Below, piece after piece: positions 15,658 through 25,878 of a stretch of DNA of 64,000 nucleotides. The position numbers were made by a program, and so were the translations under genes. Within the stretch, counting starts at the first letter, position 1. The number at the start of each line of letters is the position of its first letter. The notes below the pieces were generated by a model. That model saw only the letters and a program-made list of their open reading frames with translations. It had not been told where the DNA came from and searched no databases. The stretch is taken from NCBI RefSeq assembly GCF_014646255.1, contig NZ_BMNC01000003.1, positions 124,001-188,000 on the forward strand, in the 5' to 3' direction. This DNA is from Lentzea pudingi (GTDB lineage: Bacteria; Actinomycetota; Actinomycetes; Mycobacteriales; Pseudonocardiaceae).

Positions 15658-18101
15658 CCCAGCCGAGAGTCGTGCTGATCGGCGCGGGCATCGTCGGGTG
15701 CGCGATCGCCGACGAACTGACCGCGCGGGGCTGGACCAACGTCACCGTGCTCGAACAGGGACCGCTGTTCGCCACCGGTGGCTCCAGCTCGCACGCACCG
15801 GGCCTGGTCTTCCAGACCACCGGCTGCAAGACGATGACGTCGTTCGCCAAGTACACCGTCGAGAAGTACACGGCGCTGACGATGGACGACATGTGGTGCT
15901 TCCAGCAGCTCGGCGGCCTAGAGGTCGCCACCACCCCGGAACGCTGGACGGACGTCAAACGCCGCCACGGCTGGGCCACGGCCTGGGGCGTCGAGAGCTT
16001 CCTGCGCGACCCCGAGGAGTGCGCGCGGCTGCACCCGCTGCTCGATCCCTCGAAGATCCTCGGCGGCTTCCACATCCCGAGCGACGGCATCGCGAAGCCG
16101 TTGCGCGCGGTCGAAGCCCAGGCACGCCGGGCGATGGAACGTGGCGCGAAGTTCTTGGCACACCACAAGGTCATCGGCATCGAACGCAACGGCCGCCGCG
16201 TGAAGGCCGTCGTCACCGAGCACGACACGTTCCCCGCCGACGTCGTGGTGTCGTGCGCCGGCATGTGGGGCCCGCGGATCGGCCGGATGGTCGACCTCGA
16301 CATCCCCCTGGTCCCGATGGCCCACCAGTACGCGAAAACGGCACCCCTGCAGGCGTTGAAGGGCGTCAACACCGAGCTGTCCGAGATGTCGAAGCCGTTG
16401 CTGCGCCACCAGGACGCCGACCTGTACTTCCGCGAGCACGTTGACCGCATCGGCATCGGCGCGTACGGGCACCGGCCCATGCCCATCTCCGCCGACGACA
16501 TCCTCGACTTCGACGTGGCGCCGACCATGCCGTCCGAGATCGGGTTCACCCCCGAGGACTTCGAGACCTCCTGGGACGCCGCCGTCGACCTGCTCCCGGT
16601 CCTCGGCGACTCGAAGGTCGAGGAGGGCGTCAACGGCCTGTTCTCCTTCACCCCCGACGGCAACCCGCTGCTCGGCGAACACCCGGACCTGCAGGGGTTC
16701 TGGGTCGCCGAGGCCGTGTGGATCACGCACTCCGCCGGTGTCGCGAAGGCGATGGCCGAGTGGCTCGTCGACGGGCAGCCGGACATCGACCTGCACGGCT
16801 GCGACCTCAACCGGTTCGAGGACGTCCAGCGCTCGCCCGGGTACGTGCACGAACGCAGCTGCCGGGCGTTCGTCGAGGTCTACGACGTCCTGCACCCGTT
16901 GCAGCCTGCGGAGAACCTGAGGCCGTTGCGCACCAGCCCGTTCTACGAGCGGCAGCAGGAACTCGGCGCGGTGTTCCTGGAGGCGTCGGGCTGGGAACGA
17001 CCGCACTGGTACGAGGCCAACGCGACCCTGCCCGAGGTCGCGGAGATCCCGGAACGCAACGAGTGGGCGTCCCGGTTCTGGTCGCCGATCGCCGGCGCCG
17101 GAGCACTGGTGGCGCGCAAGCGGGTCGCGATGTTCGACATGACGGCGTTGAAGCGGCTGGAGGTCAGCGGCCCGGAGGCGTTGACGTTCCTGCAGACCAT
17201 GACCACCAACCAGCTCGACCGCAAGCCGGGCGCGGTCGTGTACACGTTGCTGCTCGATGAGGACGGGGGAGTGCGCAGCGACCTGACCATCGCCCGGCTC
17301 GGCGAGAACCGGTTCCAGGTCGGCGCGAACGGCCCGCTCGACCTCGACTGGCTGCGCCGGCGCATGCCTCCCAACGGTGGCGTGCACATCACCGACATCA
17401 CGCCCGGCACCTGCTGCATCGGCCTGTGGGGGCCGGAAGCACGAAACCTGTTGCAGCCGTTGACCCGCACGGACTTCTCGCACGAGGCCATGGGCTACTT
17501 CAAGGCCCAGGAGGCGTTCATCGGCGAGGTGCCGGTCACCGCGATGCGCCTGTCGTACGTCGGCGAGCTCGGCTGGGAGCTCTACACGACCGCGGACATG
17601 GGCCGGAAGCTGTGGGACACGCTGTGGGAGGCCGGGCAGCGGCACGGTGTCATCGCGGCCGGCCGCAGCGCGTTCACGAGCATGCGGCTGGAGAAGGGTT
17701 ACCGCTCGTGGGGAACGGACGTGACCACCGAGCACGACCCGTTCGAGGCGGGGCTGGGCTTCGCGGTCCGGATGAACAAGGGCTACTTCCACGGCCGCCA
17801 GGCTCTGGAGGGCAAGTCCGAGGAGACCGTGGCCCGCAAGCTCACCTGCCTGGTCATCGACGACGACCACCAGGTCGTCATGGGATCGGAGCCGGTGCTG
17901 GCGGACGGAGTGGCGGTCGGGTACGTGACCAGTGCGGCTCGCGGCTACTCGATCGGCAAGAACATCGCCTACGCCTGGCTGCCCGCTGACGTCGCTCGAG
18001 AGGGAACGCAGGTCGAGATCGAGTACTTCGGTGAACGTGTCCCAGCGGTCGTGGCGGCGGAACCGCTGTTCGACCCCGAGATGAAGCGGATCCGCTCATG
18101 A
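15654..18101 (+). CDS. Dimethylglycine oxidase/dehydrogenase-like FAD and folate enzyme
   Basis: GTG 15654 overlaps the previous stop and places the FAD motif GAGIVG at residues 10-15; the frame is open far upstream, but only as a shadow of the dehydrogenase. The 815-residue protein has an N-terminal DAO-type FAD domain with [13 protein letters not shown] (about 45-57), typical of dimethylglycine oxidases with covalent flavin on His, a middle domain, and a C-terminal GCV_T-like folate domain (about 430-810). It is close in size to the roughly 830-residue Arthrobacter dimethylglycine oxidase. It is expected to convert dimethylglycine to sarcosine with transfer of the methyl carbon to tetrahydrofolate. 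Confidence 0.85.
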   Translation: MTQPRVVLIGAGIVGCAIADELTARGWTNVTVLEQGPLFATGGSSSHAPGLVFQTTGCKTMTSFAKYTVEKYTALTMDDMWCFQQLGGLEVATTPERWTDVKRRHGWATAWGVESFLRDPEECARLHPLLDPSKILGGFHIPSDGIAKPLRAVEAQARRAMERGAKFLAHHKVIGIERNGRRVKAVVTEHDTFPADVVVSCAGMWGPRIGRMVDLDIPLVPMAHQYAKTAPLQALKGVNTELSEMSKPLLRHQDADLYFREHVDRIGIGAYGHRPMPISADDILDFDVAPTMPSEIGFTPEDFETSWDAAVDLLPVLGDSKVEEGVNGLFSFTPDGNPLLGEHPDLQGFWVAEAVWITHSAGVAKAMAEWLVDGQPDIDLHGCDLNRFEDVQRSPGYVHERSCRAFVEVYDVLHPLQPAENLRPLRTSPFYERQQELGAVFLEASGWERPHWYEANATLPEVAEIPERNEWASRFWSPIAGAGALVARKRVAMFDMTALKRLEVSGPEALTFLQTMTTNQLDRKPGAVVYTLLLDEDGGVRSDLTIARLGENRFQVGANGPLDLDWLRRRMPPNGGVHITDITPGTCCIGLWGPEARNLLQPLTRTDFSHEAMGYFKAQEAFIGEVPVTAMRLSYVGELGWELYTTADMGRKLWDTLWEAGQRHGVIAAGRSAFTSMRLEKGYRSWGTDVTTEHDPFEAGLGFAVRMNKGYFHGRQALEGKSEETVARKLTCLVIDDDHQVVMGSEPVLADGVAVGYVTSAARGYSIGKNIAYAWLPADVAREGTQVEIEYFGERVPAVVAAEPLFDPEMKRIRS

Positions 18102-19228
18102 CCCAGACCCAGCTGCCGCCGAGCCTCATCCCGACGCTGCCCGGCCACACCTACACCGACCCGGCGATCTTCGAGCTGGAGCAGCGGAACATCTTCGAGG
18201 AGATGTGGTTCTGCGCGGTCAGGAGCGCCGACCTGCCCGACGCCGGCAACTTCCGCACCGTCCAGATCGGACGCGAGAGCGTGCTCGTGACCCGCGCCCG
18301 CGACGGCTCGCTGCGCGCGTTCCTCAACATCTGCCGGCACCGCGGCGCCAAGCTGTGCGTCGAGGAGACGGGCACGGTCAAGCGCAACTTCCAGTGCCCG
18401 TACCACGCCTGGACCTACGGCCTGGACGGCAAGCTGGTCGCCGCGCCGAACCTCACGTCGATGCCGGACGTCGACCGGGTCGAGTACGGCCTGAAGACCG
18501 TGCACCTGCGCGAGTGGCTCGGCTACGCGTGGATCTCGCTGGCCCGGGACCCGGCGTCGTTCGAGGAGACCGTCCAGCAGGACGTGCGCGAACGCCTCGG
18601 CAACCTCGACGCGATCGGCAACTACCAGGTCAGCGAGCTCGACCTGGGCCGCCGGATCACCTACGACGTCAAGGCCAACTGGAAGCTCATCATCGAGAAC
18701 TTCATGGAGTGCTACCACTGCGCGACCATCCACCCGGAGCTCACGGAGGTCCTGCCGGAGTTCGCCGACGGTTACGCCGCGCAGTACTACGTCGGGCACG
18801 GGGCGGTGTTCGGCGAGGAGATCAAGGGCTTCACGATCGACGGCGGCGAGGGGTTCGAGAACCTGTCCGGAGTGGACTCCGAGCAGGACCGCCGCTACTA
18901 CGCGATCACCGTGCGGCCGCAGGTGTTCATCAACCTCGTGCCCGACCACGTGATCATCCACCGGATGTACCCGATGACCGCCGACCGCACGATCGTCGAG
19001 TGCGACTGGCTCTACGCCAAGGACGTCGTCGCGAGCGGCAAGGACGTGTCGCGGTCCGTCGAGCTGTTCCACCGCGTGAACGAGCAGGACTTCGAGGCCT
19101 GCGAACGGTGCCAGCCCGCGATGTCGTCGCGCGCCTACCGCGATGGCGGGGTGCTGGTGCCGTCGGAGCACCACATCGGCGAGTTCCACGAGTGGGTGCA
19201 GATGAAGCTGACCAAGGGGAACGCATAG
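18098..19228 (+). CDS. Rieske non-haem oxygenase, glycine betaine monooxygenase (GbcA)-like
   Basis: The 376-residue alpha subunit starts at ATG 18098, overlapping the previous stop (ATGA). The Rieske cluster ligands are Cys79-X-His81 and Cys100-X2-His103. The mononuclear iron site contains NFMECYHCATIHPEL (about 201-215) with His207 and His212. In this gene neighbourhood the best fit is glycine betaine demethylation to dimethylglycine and formaldehyde. Stachydrine or carnitine-type substrates cannot be excluded from sequence alone. The gbcB-type reductase is missing from the operon; the Rieske ferredoxin at 13024 is the likely electron donor. Confidence 0.85.
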   Translation: MTQTQLPPSLIPTLPGHTYTDPAIFELEQRNIFEEMWFCAVRSADLPDAGNFRTVQIGRESVLVTRARDGSLRAFLNICRHRGAKLCVEETGTVKRNFQCPYHAWTYGLDGKLVAAPNLTSMPDVDRVEYGLKTVHLREWLGYAWISLARDPASFEETVQQDVRERLGNLDAIGNYQVSELDLGRRITYDVKANWKLIIENFMECYHCATIHPELTEVLPEFADGYAAQYYVGHGAVFGEEIKGFTIDGGEGFENLSGVDSEQDRRYYAITVRPQVFINLVPDHVIIHRMYPMTADRTIVECDWLYAKDVVASGKDVSRSVELFHRVNEQDFEACERCQPAMSSRAYRDGGVLVPSEHHIGEFHEWVQMKLTKGNA

Positions 19229-19257
19229 ATCGCCAACTCGACGAAGAGGTGGTAGCT

Positions 19258-20859
19258 GTGTCAGTCAAACCCGAACAGACGTTCTTGCCCACCACGAGAT
19301 CCCACACCGACCGGGTCGTGTTCACCGTCTCCGCCGTCGTCGCCGCCGCGTTCCTCGCGTGGGGAGCTTTCGGCACGGACAGCCTCGGCAGCGTCTCGAA
19401 GACCGTGCTCGGCTGGTTCATCCGCAACACCGGCTGGGCGTTCCTGACCGCGGCCACCGGGTTCGTGATCTTCGCGCTGTGGCTGGCTTTCAGCAAGTAC
19501 GGCCGCATCCCGCTCGGCCAGGACGGGGAGCGGCCGGAGTTCCGGACGATCTCCTGGGTCGCGATGATGTTCAGCGCGGGCATGGGCATCGGCCTGATGT
19601 TCTACGGCGTCGCGGAACCGTTGGCGCACTACGTGAAGCCGCCGCCGGGGTCGGCCGAGGGCGGCACGGACGCGGCGATCGACGTCGCGATGGCCACGTC
19701 GTTGTTCCACTGGGCCATCCACCCGTGGTCGATCTACGCTGTCGTGGGGCTCGCCATCGCCTACGGCACGTTCCGGCGTGGCCGCAAGCAGCTCATCAGC
19801 GCCATGTTCGCCCCGCTGTTCGGCGACCACGTGTCGGAGAAGCCGCTGGGCCGGCTGATCGACGTGCTGGCGATCTTCGCGACGCTGTTCGGCTCGGCCG
19901 CGTCCCTGGGGCTGGGCGCGTTGCAGATCGGCAGCGGGTTGAAGGCCGGCGGGTTCGTCCGCGAGAACCCCGGTGTCGGCGTGCTCATCGGCATCATCGC
20001 GGTGCTGACCGTCGCGTTCGTGGCGTCGGCCGTCTCCGGCGTGGCCAAGGGGATCCAGTGGTTGTCGAACATCAACATGGTGCTCGCGACCGTGCTGGCG
20101 GTGTTCGTGTTCGTCGTCGGGCCGACGGTGCTGATCCTGAACCTGGTGCCCGCGGCCGTGGGCGACTACTTCCGGGACATGGGCGAGATGATCTCCCGCT
20201 CGGCCGGCACCGGCGGCAACGCCATGGAATCTTGGCTGTCCGGCTGGACAATCTTCTACTGGGCGTGGTGGATCTCGTGGACGCCGTTCGTCGGCATGTT
20301 CATCGCCAGGATCAGCCGCGGCCGCACGATCAAGCAGTTCGTCAAGGGCGTGATCCTCGTGCCGTCGGTCGTGAGCCTCGTCTGGTTCTCGATCATGGGA
20401 GGTACCGCGATCTCGGTGCAGCGCGACGGCACCGACCTCGCGGGCGCGGCGAACCCGGAGTCGCAGCTGTTCGGCGTCCTCGACCAGTTCCCGCTGGGCG
20501 CGGTCGCGGGTGTGGTCGTGATGGTGCTGGTGGCGATCTTCTTCGTCTCCGGTGCCGACGCGGCTTCGCTGGTGATGGGCACCCTGTCCCAACGTGGGGA
20601 CGGCGAACCGCATCGGCGGCTGGTGGTGTTCTGGGGCGTGGCGACCGGCGGTGTGGCCGCCGTGATGCTGCTCGTCGGCGGAGGAGGCGCGACCGCGCTG
20701 ACCGGGTTGCAGAACCTCACGATCATCGCCGCGGCACCGTTCGGGCTCGTCATGGTGGTGGCGTGCGTCGCGCTGGTGAAGGACCTGCGCAGCGACCCGC
20801 TCGTCCTAGATCAACGCCCGGATCGCCCGCTCGAAACCGACGACGTGCTGCGAGGCTAG
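19258..20859 (+). CDS. BCCT-family betaine/choline/carnitine transporter
   Basis: The 533-residue protein starts at GTG 19258 (an in-frame GTG lies at 19249), after GAGGTGG. It has twelve membrane helices, the glycine-rich segment GMGIGLMFYGVAEPLAHY (about 100-117) and the Trp-rich BCCT signature WAWWISWTPFVGMFIARISRG. The family imports quaternary amines, usually with Na+. As the last gene of the betaine operon, it probably supplies the substrate. Its cytoplasmic tails are short, which suits a catabolic carrier more than an osmoregulated one. Its final 54 bp overlap the convergent GntR gene. Confidence 0.93.
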   Translation: MSVKPEQTFLPTTRSHTDRVVFTVSAVVAAAFLAWGAFGTDSLGSVSKTVLGWFIRNTGWAFLTAATGFVIFALWLAFSKYGRIPLGQDGERPEFRTISWVAMMFSAGMGIGLMFYGVAEPLAHYVKPPPGSAEGGTDAAIDVAMATSLFHWAIHPWSIYAVVGLAIAYGTFRRGRKQLISAMFAPLFGDHVSEKPLGRLIDVLAIFATLFGSAASLGLGALQIGSGLKAGGFVRENPGVGVLIGIIAVLTVAFVASAVSGVAKGIQWLSNINMVLATVLAVFVFVVGPTVLILNLVPAAVGDYFRDMGEMISRSAGTGGNAMESWLSGWTIFYWAWWISWTPFVGMFIARISRGRTIKQFVKGVILVPSVVSLVWFSIMGGTAISVQRDGTDLAGAANPESQLFGVLDQFPLGAVAGVVVMVLVAIFFVSGADAASLVMGTLSQRGDGEPHRRLVVFWGVATGGVAAVMLLVGGGGATALTGLQNLTIIAAAPFGLVMVVACVALVKDLRSDPLVLDQRPDRPLETDDVLRG

Positions 20860-21465
20860 CTCGCTCGCCTTCTTCGCGTCACCCTCGATGATCGCGGTGA
20901 GGAGGGGCACGTGTTCGTCGACGTGACCGGCCATCCCGGACAGCCGGGGCAGGAAGACGCACCAGATCCGGGTGGCCAGGTTGTCGTAGGAGACCAGGGT
21001 GTCCTCGAGGAACGGGTTGTGCACGCACCCGTAGATCGCGCGGTGGACGCCGACGTCGGCGCGCAGCAGTTCCGTGTTGTCGCCCGTCGGCGCCGCCGTG
21101 TCGAGCCGCGAGCGCAGTTCGGTCAAAGCAGCGCGGTCGGCGGGCGTGGCGCGGTCGGCCGCGGCTGCGGCCGCGAGGGGTTCCAGCGTCCGGCGCACCT
21201 CGGAGATGTGGGAGAGGTCGGAGATGTTCACGTCGGTGGCGAACGTGCCGCGGCGCGGGAAGGCGACGACGAGCCGTTCCTGCTCCAGGCGCTTGAGGGC
21301 CTCGCGGATCGGGGTGCGGCCGACGCCGAGCTCGGTGCGCAGCCGCTCCTCGTTGATGGGCTCACCGGGCTTGATCTCCAGCATGACCAGGCGATTTCGC
21401 AGGACCGCGTACGCCTGCTCGGTGAGTGAGGCGGAGGCGGGCTCGTCGTTGACCCGTGCGTTCAT
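20806..21465 (-). CDS. GntR-family regulator, FCD (FadR) subfamily
   Basis: The 219-residue protein has an N-terminal winged helix (about 12-75; ELGVGRTPIREALKRLE) and a C-terminal FCD helical bundle (about 85-212) with the metal-binding pattern Asp...His...His. Its gene is divergent from soxB, and the 68-bp gap holds a perfect palindrome (21488-21499). It is therefore the probable regulator of the soxBDAG-purU operon, responding perhaps to sarcosine or a related acid. Its 3' end overlaps the end of the transporter gene, so read-through between the two would form antisense RNA. Confidence 0.9.
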   Translation of the reverse strand: MNARVNDEPASASLTEQAYAVLRNRLVMLEIKPGEPINEERLRTELGVGRTPIREALKRLEQERLVVAFPRRGTFATDVNISDLSHISEVRRTLEPLAAAAAADRATPADRAALTELRSRLDTAAPTGDNTELLRADVGVHRAIYGCVHNPFLEDTLVSYDNLATRIWCVFLPRLSGMAGHVDEHVPLLTAIIEGDAKKASELASQHVVGFERAIRALI

Positions 21466-21487
21466 GTGACCTACCGTAACGCACAGA

Positions 21488-21499
21488 CTGATATATCAG
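21488..21499. promoter_or_regulatory. GntR operator palindrome CTGATATATCAG
   Basis: A perfect 12-bp palindrome, AT-rich against the GC-rich background, sits between the GntR gene (start 21465) and soxB (start 21534). FadR-type regulators commonly bind short palindromes of this kind. Confidence 0.65.
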
Positions 21500-21533
21500 G
21501 AGTCGACCAGATGATTCGCTGGAGGCGTCGCAC

Positions 21534-22763
21534 ATGACCAGCCCGCCCGGAGCACATCTGCCCGAGCACCCGGACTTCCTCTGGGACAACCCGGAACCGA
21601 AGTCCTCCTACGACGTCGTGGTCGTCGGCGGCGGAGGGCACGGCATCGCGACCGCGTACTACCTCGCGAAGGTGCACGGCATCACGAACGTCGCGGTGCT
21701 GGAGAAGGGCTGGCTCGCGGGCGGCAACATGGCCCGCAACACCACGATCATCCGGTCGAACTACCTGTGGGACGAGAGCTCCGGCATCTACGAGCACTCG
21801 CTCAAGCTGTGGGAGGGCCTGGAGGACGACCTCGGCTACCCGATCCTGTTCGACCAGCGCGGTGTGCTGAACCTGGCGCACAGCCTGCAGGACGTGCGGG
21901 ACAGCGTCCGCCGCGTCAACGCCAACCGGCTCAACGGCATCGACGCCGAGTGGGTGGATCCCGCCGGTGTCAAGGAGATCTGCCCGATCGTCAACACCTC
22001 GCCGGACGTGCGTCACCCGGTGCTGGGCGCGACCTACCAGCCGCGCGCGGGCATCGCGAAGCACGACTACGTGGCGTGGGGCTACGCGCGGGCGGCGCAC
22101 GCCCTGGGCGTCGACCTGATCCAGAACTGCGAGGTCACCGGACTGGAGACGGTGCAGGGCCGGATCACCGCCGTCGAGACCTCGCGCGGGCGGATCGCCG
22201 CGGGGAAGGTCGCGTTGTGCGCGGCCGGCCACAGCTCGGTGCTCGCGAAGATGGTCGGCCTGCGGTTGCCGATCGCCTCACACCCGTTGCAGGCCTTGGT
22301 GTCCGAACTGCTCGAACCCGTCCACCCGACCGTCGTGATGTCGAACGCCGTGCACGTCTACGTCTCCCAGGCGCACAAGGGCGAACTGGTGATGGGCGCG
22401 GGCATCGACAGCTACAACGGTTACGGGCAAAGGGGTTCGTTCCACATCATCGAGCAGCAGATGGCGGCGGCGCTGGAGCTGTTCCCGGTCTTCGCGCGGG
22501 CGCACCTGCTGCGCACGTGGGCGGGCATCGTCGACGTCAGTCCGGACGCCTCGCCGATCGTGGGGCTAACGCCGGTCGGCGGCCTGTACCTGAACTGCGG
22601 CTGGGGGACCGGCGGCTTCAAGGCCACTCCCGGTGTCGGTGACTGCTTCGCGCACACCATCGCCCACGACAAGCCGCACCCGTTCAACGAGCCGTTCACC
22701 CTCGAGCGCTTCACCACGGGCGCCCTCGTCGACGAGCACGGCGCCGCCGCCGTGGCCCACTGA
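21534..22763 (+). CDS. soxB: Sarcosine oxidase, beta subunit
   Basis: The 409-residue flavoprotein starts at ATG 21534 after GGAGGCG. It has an N-terminal FAD motif, [16 protein letters not shown], and His177 in the segment [13 protein letters not shown], the position of the covalently bound FMN in heterotetrameric sarcosine oxidases. It carries the active site that oxidises sarcosine to glycine. The order soxB-soxD-soxA-soxG followed by purU is the classical arrangement, which makes the assignment firm. Confidence 0.95.
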   Translation: MTSPPGAHLPEHPDFLWDNPEPKSSYDVVVVGGGGHGIATAYYLAKVHGITNVAVLEKGWLAGGNMARNTTIIRSNYLWDESSGIYEHSLKLWEGLEDDLGYPILFDQRGVLNLAHSLQDVRDSVRRVNANRLNGIDAEWVDPAGVKEICPIVNTSPDVRHPVLGATYQPRAGIAKHDYVAWGYARAAHALGVDLIQNCEVTGLETVQGRITAVETSRGRIAAGKVALCAAGHSSVLAKMVGLRLPIASHPLQALVSELLEPVHPTVVMSNAVHVYVSQAHKGELVMGAGIDSYNGYGQRGSFHIIEQQMAAALELFPVFARAHLLRTWAGIVDVSPDASPIVGLTPVGGLYLNCGWGTGGFKATPGVGDCFAHTIAHDKPHPFNEPFTLERFTTGALVDEHGAAAVAH

Positions 22764-22783
22764 GAAACTACTGGGAGCCTGCG

Positions 22784-23065
22784 ATGCAACTCATCCCGTG
22801 TCCGTGGTGCGGGCCGCGTGAGGAAGCCGAGTTCCACTACGGCGGCCAGGCCCACGTCGCGTACCCCGGGGACCCGTCGGCGTTGAGCGACGAGGAGTGG
22901 GCGCGGTACGTGTTCTTCCGCGAGAACCCGAGCGGCCCGTTCGCCGAGCGCTGGAGCCACAACGCCGGGTGCCGGCGCTGGTTCAACGCCGTCCGCGACA
23001 CCCGCACCCACGACCTGCTGGCCGTCTACCGCGTGGGCGAGCCCATGCCCGAGGTGACCGCATGA
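22784..23065 (+). CDS. soxD: Sarcosine oxidase, delta subunit
   Basis: This small subunit of 93 residues has the zinc ligands of the family: CPWC (Cys6, Cys9) and SHNAGCRRWF (His59, Cys63). It has a structural role in the heterotetramer. It follows soxB after 20 bp and its stop overlaps the soxA start (ATGA). Confidence 0.95.
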   Translation: MQLIPCPWCGPREEAEFHYGGQAHVAYPGDPSALSDEEWARYVFFRENPSGPFAERWSHNAGCRRWFNAVRDTRTHDLLAVYRVGEPMPEVTA

Positions 23066-25878
23066 GCTTCCGCACTGACACCGGTGGCGCGATCGACCGG
23101 AACACCCTGCTGCGTTTCACCTTCAACGGCGTCGAGCACACCGGGCACCCCGGCGACACGCTGGCGTCGGCGTTGCTGGCGAACGGCGTGCACGAGATCG
23201 GCAGCAGCGTAAAGCTCGGCCGGCCGCGCGGCGTCGTCGCGGCGGGCTCCGAGGACCCGACCTCGCTGGTGCAGGTCGAGGCGCCGTTCTCCGAGCCGAT
23301 GCTGCTCGCCACGACCGTCGAGTTGTACGACGGCCTCGTGGCGCGCGGCCTGGCCGGTCAGGGAAAGCTGTCTTCTGAACCGGACCCGGCTCGCTACGAC
23401 GCGAAGCACGAGCACTGCGACGTGCTGGTCGTCGGCGCCGGGCCCGCCGGGCTCGTGGCGGCCCTGACCGCGGCCCGCAGTGGCGCCCGTGTCGTGCTGG
23501 TGGACGAGCAGAACCAGGCCGGTGGCGCGCTGCTGGGCGTGGACGAGTACCTGGACGACCGGCCGTCCGCCGAGTGGGTCGCGGACATCGTGGCCGAGCT
23601 GAAGTCGACGCCCGATGTGCTGGTGCTGGAACGGACCACGGCGTTCGGCATGTACCAGGACGGGTTCGTGCTCGCGTTGCAGAAGCGGACCGACCACCTC
23701 GGGTTCGCGGCGCCCGCATCGGTTGCGCGGCAGCGGGTGTGGCGGATCAGGACGCGGCAGACCGTGCTCGCCACCGGTGCCCACGAACGCCCGGTGGTGT
23801 TCGCCGACAACGACCGGCCCGGAATCATGCTGGCCTCGTCCGCCCGCACGTTCCTGCACCATTACGGCGTGCTGCCCGGTTCGCGAGCGGTCGTGTTCAC
23901 GACGAACGACTCGGCCTACTGCGCGGCGATCGACCTGGCCGAGTCCGGTGTGGACATCGCGGTGGTCGTGGACGCACGGCCGGAGGCTCCTGCCCGGCTC
24001 GCGGCGGAATGTGCGGCGCGGGGGATCGAGGTCCGCGCCGGGCAGCTCGTGACCGGCACCGAAGGACCTGGTCGGGTCACGGCGGTTCAGGTCGGAGACG
24101 ACCGGATCGCGTGCGACGCGCTGCTCGTCTCGGGAGGCTGGAACCCGGTCGTCAGCCTGTTCAGCCAGGCCCGCGGCACCCTGCGCTACGACGCCGAGCT
24201 CGGCGCCTTCGTCCCGGGCCGGGAACTGGCCACCGTGCGCGTGGCCGGCTCGGCGACCGGTGAGCTCGACCTGACCGCGTGCACCCGCCAGGGCCGTGAC
24301 GCCGGTGCCGGGGCTGCCGCCGCGGCCGGGTTCACGTCCGGTAGCCAGGTTCCGCTACCCGCCTCCGACTCCCGCTGCACCGCCCGCTCCGGCCTGGTCC
24401 TGTGGCGCGTCCCTGGCAACGACGACGCGAGCTTCGTGGACCTGCAAAGGGATTCGACGGTCGCGGACGTGCTGCGCGCGACGGGCGCTGGGCTGCGGTC
24501 GCTGGAGCACATCAAGCGCTACACGACCATCGGCACCGCGCACGACCAGGGCAAGACGTCCGGCATGATCGCCGCCGGCATCGTCGCCGAGGCGCTGGGC
24601 GTGGAACTGTCCGAACAGCGGCCCACGACGTTCCGCCCGCCGTTCACGTCGGTGTCGTTCGCCGCACTGGCCGGACGCGATCGCGGCGACCTGCACGACC
24701 CGGTGCGCGTCACGTCGATCCACCCGTGGCACGTCCAGCACGGCGCGTTGTTCGAGAACGTCGGCCAGTGGAAGAGGCCCTGGTACTACCCGCAGCCGGG
24801 TGAGGACCTGCACGCCGCTGTGCTGCGCGAGTGCCGGGCCACGCGCGAGAGCGTCGGCATGATGGACGGCTCGACGCTCGGCAAGATCGACGTGCAGGGC
24901 CGCGACGCCGGCGAGTTCCTGGACATGCTCTACACGAACATGATGAGCAACCTGAAGGTCGGCAAGATCCGCTACGGCGTGATGTGCGGCGTCGACGGGA
25001 TGGTGATCGACGACGGCACCGTGATCAGGGTCGGCGAGGAGCGGTACATCGTCACCACGACCACCGGCAACGCGGCGAAGGTCCTCGACTGGATGGAGGA
25101 GTGGCTGCAGACGGAGTGGCCGCACCTCGACGTGCACTGCACCTCGGTCACCGAGCACTGGGCCACGATTCCGCTGGTGGGGCCGAAGTCCCGCGCCGTG
25201 CTCGCTGCGGTGGCGCCTTCTCTCGACGTCTCCAACGAGGCGTTCGAATTCATGACCTGGCACGACACCGAGGTCGCGGGTGTGCCGGCGCGGGTCTGCC
25301 GGATCAGCTTCTCCGGCGAGCTCGCGTACGAGATCAACGTGACCGCCTGGCACGGCCTCGCCGTGTGGGAGGCGTTGATGGCGGCGGGGGAGCGGTACGG
25401 GATCACGCCGTACGGCACCGAGACCATGCACGTGCTCCGCGCCGAGAAGGGCTACCCGATCATCGGGCAGGAGACCGACGCGACGGTCACGCCGCAGGAC
25501 CTGGGCATGTCGTGGGCGGTGTCGAAGAAGAAGCCGGACTTCATCGGCAAGCGCTCGTTCGCCCGTGCCGAGAACAACCGCTCGGACCGCAAGCAGCTCG
25601 TGGGACTGCTGCCCGTCGATCCCGCGGTGCTGCTGCCGGAGGGGTCGCAGATCGTCGAGACCGACCGGCTGCCCGAACCGCCGGTCCGGATGCTCGGGCA
25701 CGTCACGTCCAGCTACCCGAGCGCGGCGCTGGGCCGGACGTTCGCCCTGGCGTTGGTGCGCTCGGGTCACGAACGCATCGGCGAGACGCTCTACGTGCCC
25801 GTCGAGGACTCACTGGTGCCGGTCACCGTCACCGAATCCGTGCTGTACGACAAGGAAGGAGCCCGTCGTGACGGTTAG
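23062..25878 (+). CDS. soxA: Sarcosine oxidase, alpha subunit
   Basis: The 938-residue protein starts at ATG 23062, overlapping the soxD stop; the frame is open a little further upstream without a better start. The N-terminus has a ferredoxin-like fold (about 1-90), then an NAD(P)-binding flavoprotein domain (GAGPAGLVAAL near 125-135), and the C-terminus (about 560-930) is a GCV_T-like folate domain with KIRYGVMCGVDGMV. The subunit channels the iminium product to tetrahydrofolate, giving 5,10-methylene-tetrahydrofolate. It overlaps soxG by 11 bp. Confidence 0.95.
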   Translation: MSFRTDTGGAIDRNTLLRFTFNGVEHTGHPGDTLASALLANGVHEIGSSVKLGRPRGVVAAGSEDPTSLVQVEAPFSEPMLLATTVELYDGLVARGLAGQGKLSSEPDPARYDAKHEHCDVLVVGAGPAGLVAALTAARSGARVVLVDEQNQAGGALLGVDEYLDDRPSAEWVADIVAELKSTPDVLVLERTTAFGMYQDGFVLALQKRTDHLGFAAPASVARQRVWRIRTRQTVLATGAHERPVVFADNDRPGIMLASSARTFLHHYGVLPGSRAVVFTTNDSAYCAAIDLAESGVDIAVVVDARPEAPARLAAECAARGIEVRAGQLVTGTEGPGRVTAVQVGDDRIACDALLVSGGWNPVVSLFSQARGTLRYDAELGAFVPGRELATVRVAGSATGELDLTACTRQGRDAGAGAAAAAGFTSGSQVPLPASDSRCTARSGLVLWRVPGNDDASFVDLQRDSTVADVLRATGAGLRSLEHIKRYTTIGTAHDQGKTSGMIAAGIVAEALGVELSEQRPTTFRPPFTSVSFAALAGRDRGDLHDPVRVTSIHPWHVQHGALFENVGQWKRPWYYPQPGEDLHAAVLRECRATRESVGMMDGSTLGKIDVQGRDAGEFLDMLYTNMMSNLKVGKIRYGVMCGVDGMVIDDGTVIRVGEERYIVTTTTGNAAKVLDWMEEWLQTEWPHLDVHCTSVTEHWATIPLVGPKSRAVLAAVAPSLDVSNEAFEFMTWHDTEVAGVPARVCRISFSGELAYEINVTAWHGLAVWEALMAAGERYGITPYGTETMHVLRAEKGYPIIGQETDATVTPQDLGMSWAVSKKKPDFIGKRSFARAENNRSDRKQLVGLLPVDPAVLLPEGSQIVETDRLPEPPVRMLGHVTSSYPSAALGRTFALALVRSGHERIGETLYVPVEDSLVPVTVTESVLYDKEGARRDG

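Noticed and set aside
15918..17870. A leftward open frame of about 650 codons opposite the dimethylglycine oxidase gene
   Set aside because: No recognisable motif. Codon positions follow the rightward gene, so it is a shadow frame.
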